Below, piece after piece: positions 11,982-24,511 of a stretch of 64,000 nucleotides of DNA. The stretch is from Echinococcus granulosus (lineage: Eukaryota > Platyhelminthes > Cestoda > Cyclophyllidea > Taeniidae): the NCBI RefSeq assembly GCF_000524195.1, contig NW_020170430.1, forward strand, positions 427,547 through 491,546, written 5' to 3'. A program made the position numbers and the translations under genes. The notes below the pieces were generated by a model. The model was not told the origin of the DNA. It searched no databases and saw only the letters and a list, made by a program, of their open reading frames with translations. Each line of letters opens with the position of its first letter. The stretch's first letter is position 1.

Positions 11982-13342
11982 TCAACAGCCACAGTCGCTA
12001 CTGCGATTGTTTCTTGAAGCTCCAAGATGAATTTGTTCGGGACAATCATTCACCGTATCAGGCTGTGAAAAAAAAAACAGATTAAAAACTCATGCATAGG
12101 CAATAAATAGCCCTTATTGGGTATATTATGCACATCGTGTACAGTTACTCTTGTAAAAAAGGACTTTATCAATCTTTTGTTTGAGAAGAATGTTTACCAA
12201 CACTTAAAGCAGGATTGTGATGAAAGGATATAGTACAATAAAAATAGAAGATAGACCATAAAATTGCTCAAACAAAAATGCACTTTGAATGCTACTAGAG
12301 TTCAAAACAAAGAATGAAAACTGGTTCAAGTGGGAATAAATAGGAGTGATGGATAATTAACGTGAATCCGAAACACTTTTGGAAGAAAATACCTCGGTTT
12401 CTTGTGCGAGAGCAACACGAGCGACTTCCTGGAAGGCCTGTTTCACATTCGTCGTTTCCTTAGCACTGCATTCGAAGTAAGGAATGTTTCCCTTTGCCTG
12501 ACACCATTGCTGTGCTCGTCTTTCCGTTATCTGAGTGGCGGTTTTAACAGTGTGTCGTGAAGAATGTAAGAGTAATATACGTAATAAGCATAGGGGGGAT
12601 GTTAAAAGAATGCAAACTAGATTCAATAGTGAAAATTAGCAATGGAGTTAAGAGGTGATTCTAAAGACAATTGTTCTACCGTCTAAAGTCCCTCGATTAT
12701 TATAGGTCAAACACGAACGGTCTATTACCAAATGACCCAAAATAGATCATTGCAAGAAAAACATTCAAAATTGTCGACAGCATAACATTGAAAACTAAAC
12801 GCTAGTGTATACCATCCTATTGTTCAAAGTATTCGCAAACACATCTTAAATTAGGATTCCGGTAACATAAACCAAGGCTTGAATGGCGGAACTATGAAAC
12901 TTACAGCCCTGTTGGGAAGATCGATTTTATTACCAATCAAGATAAATGGGAAATTCTCAGGATCCCGAGGACTGGCCTGGATCAAGAACTCATCTCGCCA
13001 GGAGTCCAAAGTTTTGAAAGTATTTGGCATTGTAACATCGTAGACCAGAACACAGCAATCAGCGCCACGATAGAATGCGACACCAAGGGACTGGAATCGT
13101 TCTTGTCCAGCTGTATCCCAAATTTGTAAAGTAACAACACGATCATCGACCATAGTCTCTTTAGTAAGGAAATCAGCACCAATAGTAGCTTTGTACTGGT
13201 TACTGAAACGCTGAGTAACATACTGATTCATCAGCGAAGTCTTCCCAACACTAAAGGCTCAATGAAACTAAATGTAGACCAAGTACCCGCTATCACCGAG
13301 TATTATGACTTTGAGTAGTATCTTCTTACGACTAGACGCCAT
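11982..13342 (-). CDS. rab7: Rab7 small GTPase (206 aa)
   Basis: Late endosome/lysosome traffic GTPase. Exons from 5' to 3' on the minus strand: 13342-13287, 13250-12905, 12530-12393, 12062-11982; total 621 nt. G1 GDSGVGKT (residues 15-22), DTAGQE, NKIDLP and ECSAK are all intact, with the Rab7 stretches [20 protein letters not shown] and [13 protein letters not shown]. The C terminus is encoded by a separate 81-nt exon (PEQIHL... ending in -CGC), giving the double-geranylgeranylation motif. Length matches vertebrate Rab7 (207). If the GAG|GTATTT donor at 12393/12392 is ignored, the frame runs into the intron and stops at 12357 without any prenylation cysteines, so simple gene callers could truncate this gene wrongly. 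Intron lengths are 36, 374 and 330 bp. Confidence 0.96.
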
Positions 13343-13566
13343 GATAAGATGTAATCCCTCACTCTTAAAACGTCAAACCGATTGCGGTATGGCAACAATA
13401 ACAGCAAGGACAAGTAATCAAGATCCTGATTGGTTCACCCGTAAAAAGCGGCGGCATTTTAGTGCGCGGTCAGCCAGTTCAAGAAAACAAGCATAGAAGC
13501 CATTTAAACCTCGCAAAAAAAGTGGCTAATGTTGCTCTAACCTGCAACAATTTTGCTGCTAAACAA

Positions 13567-13977
13567 TTAATTCAAAAACGGAAAATAATATATGGTAACA
13601 CAATGGAATGAATCGATTGTATGTTCACCGTATGCTGCGAAAATAGCGCGTGAGTTAAATCCCACCTTCACTTTTGATGATACCTGTAAATGTTCCTTTT
13701 TGGAAAAATCGCTGTATTTCTCAGCTAAATCAACTCATAGAACTACATCTCAATTTCGCGTTTATATCTATCCTTGAAGAAGATCACTCACATAGTTAGA
13801 AATTTCCAAATTGTCCGTTAATTCATAGTTAGCCCAAGTAGGGAGTTGTGAAACTAACAGGAACCAAAGTGGTTTAAAGAAAATGCAGCAGGGGGAAATG
13901 AAGGCTGAGGAAACAATGGTGCCTGCCCAGCTCATGACAAAATTTTTAACATCACCACATGGATTCGCTTTAGCCAT
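13567..13977 (-). CDS. Candidate small membrane protein, two exons (100 aa)
   Basis: Unrecognised. Exon 13977-13792 starts at ATG and ends at a consensus TAT|GTGAGT donor in phase 0; an acceptor TTTACAG joins exon 13683-13567 in phase, ending in TAA. The protein has one long hydrophobic stretch (about residues 20-48: TIVSSAFISP...) and a polar C-terminal half. It lies 225 bp upstream of Rab7 on the same strand. Evidence is splice phase only; it may be chance or part of a larger gene. Confidence 0.25.
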
Positions 13978-14525
13978 AGGCCTCGACTTCGAAGTCCCCT
14001 TTAGTTAAACCCTATGCCAAACATCAAAATATTGTCAAAGCATTGAAGACCGCGAGCAAACTAGCAAAGCAGTCATTGACCTCTACTACAAGCAGAAAGA
14101 TATCTTGGCAATTCCATTGCATTCACAGATCCGTCTCATTCAAAAGTCTCTTATAAATAAAGAAAAAGACACCGACTTTGTGCTTTTTGGGTCAGGTCAT
14201 GCTCTCCAATAAGGACATGACCTAGGTCTGTCGCCAGTCTTAGAAATTTAGCTTTAGGGTAGGGCCACCTGGTGAAAATAAAAATTCAAGACAAGACCTG
14301 AGGGCTAATATCTTGCATCTATTTACCTTGAATCCTTTACTTCTTTTTCGGTGTCTCCTAAGCACATGCTTAACTATGTAAGTTTTGTACAATTGGCGAT
14401 ATCTCCCCCTTCGTGCCAGCACCATATACATTCACGTACTGCAGATAGCTACAAAATAAGATGTTTAAGCTTGTTCAAGTGTAATGCCTCTTCAGTTGTT
14501 GTAATCTATGAGGTTAAGATGTAAT
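13978..14525. other. Spacer, nothing recognised
   Basis: No supported exon; short frames only. It ends at the target-site duplication of the solo LTR. Confidence 0.55.
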
Positions 14526-14720
14526 TGTAATACGATAGTGGTTTATCCCTTGGCATTGTTGAGGCGCCACTTTTGTACTTCGAATTAGCCCCCTTGTACC
14601 TCACTTGGTGGGCTGGCCTTTTGGGCCATGCCAATAGCCCAGACACTTCTCTGCGCTAAAAATATATTTTGCCTGAGTATTTTGTCTTCTTTAGTCTTCA
14701 GGGAGTCCCGGAATGCTGCA
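14526..14720 (+). mobile_element. Solo LTR of a TRIM-type retroelement
   Basis: A 195-bp unit beginning TGTAATACGATAG and ending GAATGCTGCA, flanked by a perfect 4-bp duplication TAAT (14522-14525 and 14721-14724). It is the same sequence family as the LTRs at 29837-30032 and 30760-30956, including the shared core GGGCTGGCC...GGGCCATGCCA and an AT-rich TATA-like segment. No internal region follows, so it is a solo LTR left by recombination. It lies 570 bp before the MLST8 start codon in the same orientation. Confidence 0.88.
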
Positions 14721-14724
14721 TAAT

Positions 14725-15290
14725 AGTGGTCTGCATGACTAATGATATTTTGTGGTATAACGCTCTAACCATAACATCAAGTCTGTAGAAGCCAAGCTTC
14801 GATTAGGTATTACAGTACACGCTTGCTCGAACAGGCCCTTAATGCTACAGGTAGTCGGTATACACCACTTGTGCGACTAAGTGTAAGTCACCAACTTTCA
14901 AGCCAAAAGCAAGCACTGATTTTGTAGTGAAATCTGACAATCCGAGAAAATTCTTATGCCACTTGGGAAGGACATAGTCTCTATTTAGTTTTCTAGTACA
15001 GTGCTGTGGATTCAAAAAGACTCAAAGCATTAAAACAGGTTCATCAGCCTGGCATATTTCCTTGCCTATTTTCCTATTGTACAAATAGTAATACAATGTT
15101 GGAAATTTTATCTAGGAGGACTTAAATAATTATAGTGTCTTTAAACCTTTTGAAAAAATGGAAAGCACACTGGCTCCTCTCTTTTTTAGGGCTTTTTAAA
15201 TTTCTTTTGCATTGAGCTTTGTTTGTGGTGTTAATTGTTAAGCCCAAGGTCATGTGGGCGACTATGTAACTAACCTCTCGACTTTTGAGG
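14725..15290 (+). other. MLST8 upstream region
   Basis: AT-rich, no coding signal. It lies between a solo LTR and the MLST8 start codon, so any promoter or trans-splice acceptor of MLST8 must be here or in the LTR. None is distinctive by eye. Confidence 0.4.
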
Positions 15291-17072
15291 ATGAAAGACG
15301 ATGTGGGTGATCAGTCTATATCCTTTGCTACGGGTGGGTTCGATCATATCATACGCATGTGGCAACCAAGTACGGGAAGATATATACAGGGCTTTGATCA
15401 TAATGATTCTCAGGTATGTTGGTGTGGGTTCCCCCATATATTTCATTAAATTTGCGCGGTTCCCATTTTTAGTAGTTATTGTGCTCTATGTGGAGTTTTA
15501 CTCCTCCTATTTTGTGCTCGATCAAGCTTTAGTACCTCTTGTGCTTTTCTGGGTGTACCTTTCTCATTGTCTTAATGAAGCTACTATTTAGGTGAATTCA
15601 TTGGCTTTCACGTTTGATGGTCATTACTTGGCAGCAGCCGGGTTTAGAAAAATTCGAATTTATGACGTGTTCGGTGGTGCGACTCCGTTGACAGTCGTTA
15701 CGGAATTTTCGAAAAATGTAAATGCCATTGGTCACGATGCGAGAGGAAGGTGGACCTACGCAGGAGGCGAGGACAAAGTTGCGAAAATATTTGATTGGCG
15801 AAGTTCCAGTCACAGTGCGCAGTCTGCCTCGGGGACGTGCTACGTTAGTCCTTGCTTTGTTTGCTTTTCATCCTAAGAAATATACTCTAGTTTCAGAAAT
15901 TATCCATACGATTGCCTTGTTCTTATCTATCTTATCATCCACACATTCTCTTACATGATTTCTGTTCTTATTAGAGTTCATCAAGCATAAACTCAATGGT
16001 TCTTCATCCAAATCAGATGGAAGTACTCTTCGGTAATGACAAGGGTGAGATCTACGCTTGGGATTTACGAAACGGGCAAGTTAGTGTTATATGTCCCGAT
16101 CCGCGCGCTGGCCCAATCCACTCAATTTCGATCAGTGCTGAGGGCACATCTTTGGCTGCAGTGAACGCCTCTGGCTCCATTATTACTTGGTCGCTTGCTG
16201 GCAACACGGCCTTTAAACCCACTGAAAAGGTTTCTCGCCTGCTTAATATTTTACATATGTTTTATTTCATCTCGATAACCCTTGGTTTTTAAGTCATATA
16301 ACCCATTGTCTGCTAGAATTTTTTAGGAAGTTGGCCATTTTACAGTCACTTGCGTGTAAATATACACTGATCAGTCGCCTAATTAAAGTAAAATATGCTT
16401 ACCGGAGCCATTAATCTCAAAAAAAGTATTATTAAAATCCACCTGTTAGCAGTTTTTTGATTGAGATGCTTCTTTTGAGCCATATAACTAGGGGATCGTT
16501 ACGAAGATCGTTCTGTTTTTGGATTTCAGATACCTGGTTTGTGTGTTCTGATGATGGCGAAATGGGCTGCTTAAAATATTGCGTGTACCCTAATTCTCCA
16601 GTGTCATTAAACATATTGATGGAGTGCGATTGTCATTGATGGGCCGTGTGCCTGTAGTGAAAGTGCACCAAACCTGTTGTCATTTTAATTTTTACTTTAG
16701 CACAATTCCAAGATACATAGCTCCTATGCGCTGAAGTGTGAGTTCTCGCCGGATAGTACACTACTTGCTACCTGCGGTGCCGACGGCAAGGTGAATCTAG
16801 TGCGGACGGCCGACTGTAGCGTGACAAGTGTGCTGCAACCCAATGAGGATCGCTACTGGGCTTGGGACTGTGCCTTCTCCGCGGACTCGCGCTATCTTAT
16901 CTCTGCGCACTCTGACGGCATCGCGCGGCTCTGGAACCTCGAGGACTCTCAGCAGCGAGGGCAGTCCCTCGGAGGCACTACCACAGAGCCACGGCTGGAA
17001 TACAAGGGTCATCAACGTGCCATCACATGCATTGCCTTCCGCGATCAATCCCTAGCCGGGTCTACCGCCTAG
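15291..17072 (+). CDS. mlst8: MLST8/LST8 homologue, WD-repeat subunit of TOR complexes (333 aa)
   Basis: Shared WD40 propeller subunit of TORC1 and TORC2 that stabilises the TOR kinase domain. Exons: 15291-15413, 15592-15843, 15975-16229, 16701-17072; all introns phase 0 and total 1002 nt. Diagnostic LST8 stretches include ATGGFDHIIRMWQPSTG, AAAGFRKIRIYD, GRWTYAGGEDKVAKIFDWR, LHPNQMEVLFGNDKGEIYAW, YALKCEFSPDSTLLATCGAD and YKGHQRAITCIAFRD near the end. Length is close to human MLST8 (326). Exon 2 ends at a TAC|GTTAGT site chosen because it restores phase to LHPNQ; the loop encoded around that junction is rich in Ser and is the least certain part. The last exon is much more GC-rich than the first three. 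Confidence 0.93.
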
Positions 17073-17805
17073 CGCCTCCTATCTCCCACGCATCCACTTG
17101 TAAATAATGCATTGCCTTTTCTTTTGGACTTATTTGCCTTCTAATTGGTTCCCACATTTTGAGATGCGGCTGTTCTTGGCCGTGCAGAAAATTGTGGCTG
17201 ATAACAATTTCACGCACCACGAGGGACAGTGCGGAAGACTTACTTGTACATTCAAATCCAAGATCCCGTAAACCTAATTCGTGTATGTAGTGTTTGGTAT
17301 CTTTCACTTCGCAAAATACGGATATCCAACCCGCGGCTTCGTTATGAGAAATTCCTAGCTTTGTGATTAACAAATATGTGCCAAACGATAATTCTTAAAG
17401 GTTCGTTTGATGAACGAAGGCAGGGTTTTTATTAGGCGTAGCGTGAGAAGCATCTCGAGGCAATCATAAATCAAAGTATCCCTTAGAAATCATGTCCTCG
17501 TTTCGGGAGGTAACAGTAGGAATCGCATCAGCTACGTTGTCGGAAGGTTAAGCCAATTTGATTTGGGCAAGTTGCGTGCCAATCCACATGAGACCGCAAT
17601 GCATTGGTGATCCCGGCACGACTGCCACGAATAAAATTAATTCGCCCCGTTCAGATTCGTAAAAGTTATTGTACAAATTGAACAAAATACAATGGGATGA
17701 GCGAGGTTGTCGAAAGAATGCAAGATTACGAGGTCCTCTGGTGGGCGATGCGGATGGGCAGAATTTGGAGGAAGGGGAACGTAACTAAGAGTCGCGGGGA
17801 CGGCT
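17073..17805. other. Spacer between convergent MLST8 and RNF13-like genes
   Basis: 3' flank of both genes. Open frames exist on both strands around 17640-17800, but only the exon that begins at 17987 (minus) joins to a known protein. Confidence 0.5.
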
Positions 17806-20800
17806 CTACGCGTTGGGTGACGACTGGTGAGTTTCCAGAGCCTTGCCTTCCGATTTCTTGTTTGCGGACGGCTGTGGGAGTGAACACTTGGAAGTTCGAA
17901 AAGAAACCGTGGCACTATGATCCCCTTCTGCTACCGACGGCGGTGCGGATTCCTCACCTTCATAGGTGGTTTCGAACGCCGGATTGTCTATACATCAGAA
18001 ATGGCCAAATATGAGACCTCTCTCATTAGTATAAATCTGGGTGGTTAGTTTGAGAGAATAATTTTGGGCGAATATACCGTAGAGGGACTAGTTCATGCGG
18101 TAAGTACCGTAGCACAGCTCTGGAGAACAACTTGTGGGGAGGTGTGACATGCTGATATGGTGGTTTTCGATCTGTTTCCCAGCACCGCAACTTTTTTCCA
18201 GGTAATACTATATAGCACTTGAGGGGGGGGGAGTTGATCAATCGGAGACAGAAATCTTAAAACACGCGAGTGAGGCATGAGATTGGGAGCATCGAGACTT
18301 TTCTAACCAACAAAACTGGAGCCCAACTCCAAACCACAAATTATGTCACAACTATACAAATAAATGTTCAAAAGTTGCTCACATTAATATGGCAATTGAA
18401 AATCAACAAAGTAGTCAATTTTGAGACGGAAAATCAGTTACCAGCGCGGTTACCGCAGCATTAACGTCGAGAGCGTTTCCAAAGAAGTAATTTGTGCATA
18501 TGACTGTGGATGAGGGGGCGACTGTGTAAAAACACAAACAGCTGCGGTTACAGGCGTGAATAAACACTCTCGCACACAAACCCAATGCAACATTACGTTG
18601 CGATGGCTGAAACGCTGAAAACATCACTGGGAGGAGCTTTTGCCATAATTGAATGTTCAAATAGTGGTTTTTGAAACCAATTGAGTGTACTTGTCGTCAC
18701 ATTACTACTGGTCATTTTCGTGCTCCCCTGTTTCCGTACGCAGGTTCGGGGGGAAAAATTTACATCTTTAATTTGACGGCAACTAAATAAATAAATAAAC
18801 GTTTTTGTGATCCCAAATCAAACGTCAAATCACATTGGTACTCTTGATGCAATCGCATGGGATCGGACTCAAAGCAAGTAAACCCCAGATTTTGCACACC
18901 TTCATATCATTCTGTCATAAAATTGATAGAATTTGAAACCTATTAGGTAGTTCTGACGGCATGAAACCTTTACGAAGTCAAAGTGACATTAATACCTAGC
19001 TGAATATCTTCAAAAAACATCTGGGACTGAGCAAAAGACCAAATTAGCTTAAAAAACGAGACTAATAGTAAAAACGACACCCTGAGGCCTTTAGCAATAG
19101 AGCCGCAAAATTGGCAATTATAAGACAACTGATGAATGTAAAATTAACAGGGTAAAAATTAAAAGGTAGAATAAATCACGACATTTTCTGAATAGGTATA
19201 AATTACAATATCAAAGGGTAACGGGCGGAAACAGGTTCAAAGTGGCTCGCTACGAGAAAAATTTGGAGTTCGGTATTCAGCCGTGTGCAAAAACTTTTAA
19301 TAAAAGTATGCGACGTCATATCAAAGGATAAAAACTGAAGTTTAGAGTGTGACCAAGATCTTGTTTGATTATGGTGATTCCGATAATCAGCTCAAGTAAA
19401 AATTGATGTTTCGTCCAATGAACAGAATTTCGAAAATACAATGAAACAGAATATGCGCACTCATTTCTAAAAAAAGTGCTTGAAGAAATTGAGATAAAAT
19501 GTGAGCTAGGCAATTAGGATAGAAGTCATAATTTAGTCGTGACAAGAGTAACAGTAACTTAACGTGTTATCTAAGATAATAATGCACCAGACGATTTATT
19601 TGCAGGAAAAGGAATATCCGGGGTGGGGAAGAAGTGTATGTAATTTAACAGCAGTATTTAAAACAAACAGTAAATTATTGTAAAGGAGTGGTAAAAGTTA
19701 CCAACATTTCCGGCAGATCCATAATACAACAACTGTGCGTATAGAAAAAAAGATTTTGTTAAAAAGGACGAAGAGCAGTAGTGTGGTAGAGGGTGCAAAC
19801 TAAAAGGGATCTATTAACAGCATAGACTATTGGCATAGTTTGCTCATCCCCTCTGCTATTCGTACCAATATGAAGATGCGGACCGATAAGCACTGGATGG
19901 CTTAAATTGCTACATTTGAACTTTAGTGACCACACATCAACCTACCATTTCCAAGCCAGGTGGTACCCCGAGAGGGCAACAGACCTCCAGAAAGCCATGA
20001 CGCGACAGGTGCAGACCTGCTTAAAAGGGGAGCAACACCGTCATTCTCATCGTATTCAGCATCAAAATCGCCTGAAGCGGCATCTGTATTATTCAAAGGA
20101 ACCGAATATGCAGTTTGTAGGACCCCAATAGCCGAATTTCCGGTCGTCATATTCTGTGCATTTGCTGATTCGACACCACCTTCGTTTGCCACGTCTTCGT
20201 AATCGCCTCCTCCATCGGCGCGATTCTCCTCATTATCGGTTTCCAGATCATCGTGGTTACGGTGAATACGATATTTGCACACCGGGCAGGAGCCCTGTCG
20301 TCGAAGCAGCCACCGATCAACGCACTTACTATGATAGGCTATAAATCAGGTTCGAAATGCCAATCAAAATCAGAATTTCGGGAAAAAGAACGATATTAGG
20401 GTTACTTTTCACCTAAATTACTAGCTATTCTTAAAAAGGGGCCATTGTTCATAGAGATGGCAAAAAGTATTTGAAACCAATCATTAATGATAAACTAATA
20501 CATCACAAGCCATAAAAATAATTTTGCAAGAAAAATAAAAAGGATCAATGCTGACTGGGGTCGAATAACAAACTCTTACAGAAATTAGCATAATTATAAC
20601 ACGAGGAGATACGTGTTGTAACCTACTAACCATGATGACAAGGCAGAACCCTTAATTTATCGCCCATCGTGTAGTCCTCCAGACAAATTGCGCACGTTTC
20701 ATATAGATTTTGGTAATCTAAAGCAATCGAAATAAGGAACTCAGAGAAACTAGCCAAAATATTTGTGCGCTGTGAAGAAATACCCAGATACACTAACCTT

Positions 20801-21593
20801 CTGAAAAACGAATCTCTGGCAGCTTGTTGAGGATTTCTCGACTCAGCCTATTCTTCGACTGACGCATACAAGTTCGAAAAACGCGTACTGCTAAGGAAAT
20901 TATGATCGCCAAAAATGCCAGAGAAAGCGCAATCAACAAAGGAACTAAATAGTATTCGATTGTTGTTCCTCGATTGGGTTTCATGCGCGCCCTAAAACTA
21001 AACATAATTAAGATAGAAGGTAATGTAGATGTCACTTGTACGTAAAAATTAAATGAAATAAAACTACCCCGAATTATAGAGATAGTGATTGCGTATGGCC
21101 TCTCCTGATGTACGACCAACCATGATGGATGGAATGGTTATTTCTAACTCTAAAAGCAAATGCACTAACGAAAAAATTACTTTCGTCCGATCCCATCGGA
21201 AATACGTAATCACTTTCAACATTGGCTATGATGGCACCAAAATACTTGGCATTCTGCACAGCCAAAACTTTTTCAGCAAATGTACAGTTTCCCCGATCAA
21301 CTAATGCAAAAAACACATCTGTTTCGTTGGGAGGTGATTGCACAGCTGAGCAAGCCAAAGGTGGGTCGCTCGTCGATATTTTACCCTTTAAAAATAAAGC
21401 GAATACAACCATACCAGGGGCGATTCGTCAGTAATTGGGGCACCAAATGAGGCTTCCGCATCATCCATCTCAATCGTTACGTTGATCTGAGGAGAAATCT
21501 AGGCAAAAATCGGTACAATCGCCAGGTTACCAAAATAAGAGTGCCAGATGCCATTGAAATTATACCAAATATCATCGAAATAAACAGAGACAT
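17806..21593 (-). CDS. rnf13: RNF13-like PA-TM-RING E3 ubiquitin ligase (428 aa)
   Basis: Exons on the minus strand: 21593-21531, 21486-21415, 21385-21170, 21147-21068, 20991-20798, 20717-20631, 20338-19946, 17987-17806; total 1287 nt. Order: signal peptide ([17 protein letters not shown]), protease-associated luminal domain ([29 protein letters not shown]), one membrane segment ([20 protein letters not shown], about residues 155-180), then RING-H2 CAIC...[14 protein letters not shown]...CPVC. This is the layout of RNF13/RNF167, endolysosomal E3 ligases. A long acidic, Asn/Ser-rich tail follows. The last exon is separated by a 1.96-kb intron; phase and acceptor fit, but reading through exon 7 to a stop at 19923 is an alternative end. 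An upstream in-frame ATG at 21665 is possible; 21593 gives the better signal peptide. Confidence 0.85.
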
Positions 21594-22563
21594 TGACTCG
21601 ACTTCACATCCGACGAGCAGGTCAACGAGCCAATTAAACCCTAAAATGACCTTTAGATGACGCACTTGTAAAAGAGAAAATTAAAAGACCTAATTGTTTT
21701 TGCTAGTTCCGTCACATATGATGTAACTTAAAAATGGTGCCACTGAGCAAAAGGTGCCTTATCAAATGCTTCCTAAACGAGAGACATCGATTACCTGCAC
21801 ATGTAACGGTTGAGCTTAATTGTGCAATATTGTTGTCAGCCATACACCAAATAATATGTTTAAGAAATAAAAAAAACATTTCCGTACAACAGCCAGGCAC
21901 CCATACCTTAGCATTTCAGTAAATACACTAGTTGTTACGCTACTTACACTTTTTGCGGGACATCTAAATGCTCTAGCGCTGTGAGTCCCCTGCATTTCGG
22001 CTTGTCTTTCGAAGTTTCTCTTAAGCTGCAGCCCATCGTTGACATACTGCGACGTTTTCTGATTTTTTAGTGACAGGCATTTAAATTCATGCCTCAGTAG
22101 GTATTTGTGGATTTCGTAATAATAATGCTTTGCACAGTCGGAATGCTTATTCAATTATTACTACTAAGTGGGTTTTGCATATTTTAACCACTTTAAAGTT
22201 GCGGCTTATAGCAAAACTGTGGCGATGGACCTTTACCACTCATGACTGTCCTATAGCGCAGTTCATGCTCCAATTTTGCCACTACTTGTACCTTTTTTGT
22301 CATGTGAAGCAAAGTGACAATTAAAATACAATGAAAGTGCATTTATCCTTTTAAAAGACCAAGCTTATAATACTTGCCAACATCGGGACTCATTTTATCT
22401 GTTTCTCTCAAGATTGAGTAACAATTAATTTGCTCTCATTTTCTCTATTTGTTTTCCAATTTCAGAAGTACGCAAATACTACTTCCTATATTTTGCATGT
22501 GAGAGTTCTCGGTATTCTTCACGCACACTTGATCCATGTACTCTCCCCTAGTTTTGATCCACA
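21594..22563. other. Divergent spacer between RNF13-like and zinc-finger genes
   Basis: No firm gene. A minus-strand frame at 21816-22154 has a stretch with coding-like composition (about QLKRNFERQAEMQG) that ends at an AAAAGT|GTAAG donor-like site near 21950. It could be a 5' exon of the RNF13-like gene or chance. I assign nothing. Confidence 0.35.
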
Positions 22564-24511
22564 ATGGTTAAGCGGCCTTCAAAAAAAGTCCATCTGGATC
22601 CGAATGATCCAAAAATAACAAGTATAAAAGGTAGCGTAAGCAGGTTAAGGGATTCTAGCACTTTTAATTTACTTTTAATCTTACATCTGCAATTTTTAGA
22701 ATCGTCTTTGACAGCTGGACCATGTCCAATCTGTGGAACTGTAATGGCTACTCGTCACGGAATGCGACGCCATTTTAAAATTATGCACAAACGTAATGCT
22801 ATGTTTAAATGTACATATTTGTTTATACATCTGTAGACGCTTTATTTATCCCCCTTTTAGAAGCTGAAGCCTCTGCTTGCAAAATTTGCGGCCGAAAATT
22901 TCTTACTACTTTTGCTATACAGCGTCATATGCGGCGGGTACATCCCGATGAGATGAATGACACTCCCCCTTTCCGCAATGTAGATGGTGAAAATCCTACT
23001 AGTTGTCCCTTTTGTTTCAAGAATTTTAGTGGCAAACAAAGTCTTGATCGTCATTTACGAATCGTACACCAGCGTAAGTGTATCTGGACTGCTTTTTATT
23101 TGTGGTCGTAGAAGTAGCAATTTAACTGTTATTATTTTCAGATGTTGAAATCGGAATATGCTCCATTTGTGACAAAACATTTTCTAACAAGTTTGCAATG
23201 AAACGCCACTATGAAAATGTTCATGCAGGTATAATACAGGCGTTATCGTAGAATCAAGCTAATTATAATTTTTAACATCTGCGTTATGTGTGCACAGTCT
23301 GCTAGAAGCTAAAGTGTTACTGTAAAGTCGCGAAGAGTTTCATGCTACCAAATCACCATTTATATTGAGTTGTGTTAGAAATTTGGTCCCTTTAGAATGA
23401 CCTCGTTGCATTCATATACTTTTTATTATCAATTGGTGAATTATTGGTGACTTGACTGGTTTCTAGAAGTGTCCTCTCTGTCGGTGTCACTTTTACTTCG
23501 ATATCTTTTAAAACTCAGAAATCCACATTGTCTGATTATTATGGCAAAAGTGGCTTGGTTCGATCTTAACATTGCTTTCACATCTTTCCTTTCTTAAATG
23601 TTACCTCAATTCATTCATTCCAGCTTCTCGCCACATTTGCTCGAAATGTGATCTCAGTTTCCCATCTAAATTTGCGCTTATGGGACATAATCTATCTTCT
23701 CACAACAGTGAGTTCCAAAAAATAAACTAATGTTATGTCACATCTTGGATCCTCATCACCCCATCCCTGCATAAAAGTACAGGAATTCCACGGGCGACCA
23801 CGCTCCCCGCACATGACACTGCTTCAAATTTTGAAGCGCATCACTGAGGCAACGTCTGTTGAATCGGCCAAATTTCCCCGACTCCTTGCCAGTTGGGGCT
23901 GCCTACGTGTCCATCCCTCTTCCTTTAGCAAAAAAAACATCACCCCCGCCCCTCCATTTTTTACGTTGTGATGGTGCGAATGGGCGCCTAGAACTTTCCG
24001 TCCCTTTTTAGCTTCCAAGATTTTCGCATGTTCACACTGTAGTCAATGCTTCCTAGACGCGAGCGAACGCAACCGCCACGTTACTCAGGATCATGCACTA
24101 AGTAAGTCTGACCAACTTATAGTCGTGCAGAGCATTTCCAGTAACGCAACAGTTGACGAATAAAACAGATCTCCACACTCAATACTAAATTCCCGAACAA
24201 TTTTTGGCACCCTTTTCAACGTTTCAGGCTCCAACTCACTCGATTTTCAGGACGAGTCCAATGGATTGACGAATTCAAGGGTGAGCCACTTTAATCAACT
24301 TGGTGCTCCGCGTGCCTACCAGGAGAGGCATGGTTGGAAAGCCGCTAACTCCAATAAATTCTTTTTAGAGTGGATTGACCAATCAATCTTCCTGAGAGAA
24401 ACTTCATGTAAAATACGGTCAGTATATGTACAAACTTGTACATTTTTGCTAATAAAACGTTATTTCTGTATGAGTAGGTCTTTTTTTCGACGACGTATCA
24501 CATTTATGTGA
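22564..24511 (+). CDS. C2H2 zinc-finger protein, six fingers (about 305 aa)
   Basis: Probable nucleic-acid-binding protein. Exons: 22564-22630, 22700-22792, 22861-23073, 23142-23228, 23624-23707, 24012-24101, 24228-24511; total 918 nt. Every intron is phase 1, and most exons carry one finger, which suggests growth by exon duplication. Fingers: CPICGTVMATRHGMRRHFKIMH, then CKIC...HMRRVH and CPFC...HLRIVH (both in exon 3), CSIC...HYENVH, CSKC...HNLSSH (weak linker) and CSHC...HVTQDH. Spacing between fingers is irregular and TGEKP linkers are absent. The last exon after finger 6 is not recognised; a consensus AAG|GTGAGC donor inside it (near 24280) could move the true 3' end, so the end at 24511 is tentative. 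Confidence 0.8.

Noticed and set aside
12357..12392. Rab7 ending at the stop at 12357
   Set aside because: It lacks prenylation cysteines; the GAG|GTATTT donor and the exon at 12062-11982 give the correct Rab7 tail and -CGC end.
17637..18014. Two opposite long frames as a new gene
   Set aside because: The plus frame has no splice or family support. The minus frame of the region is instead explained, in another phase, as the last RNF13-like exon (17987-17806).
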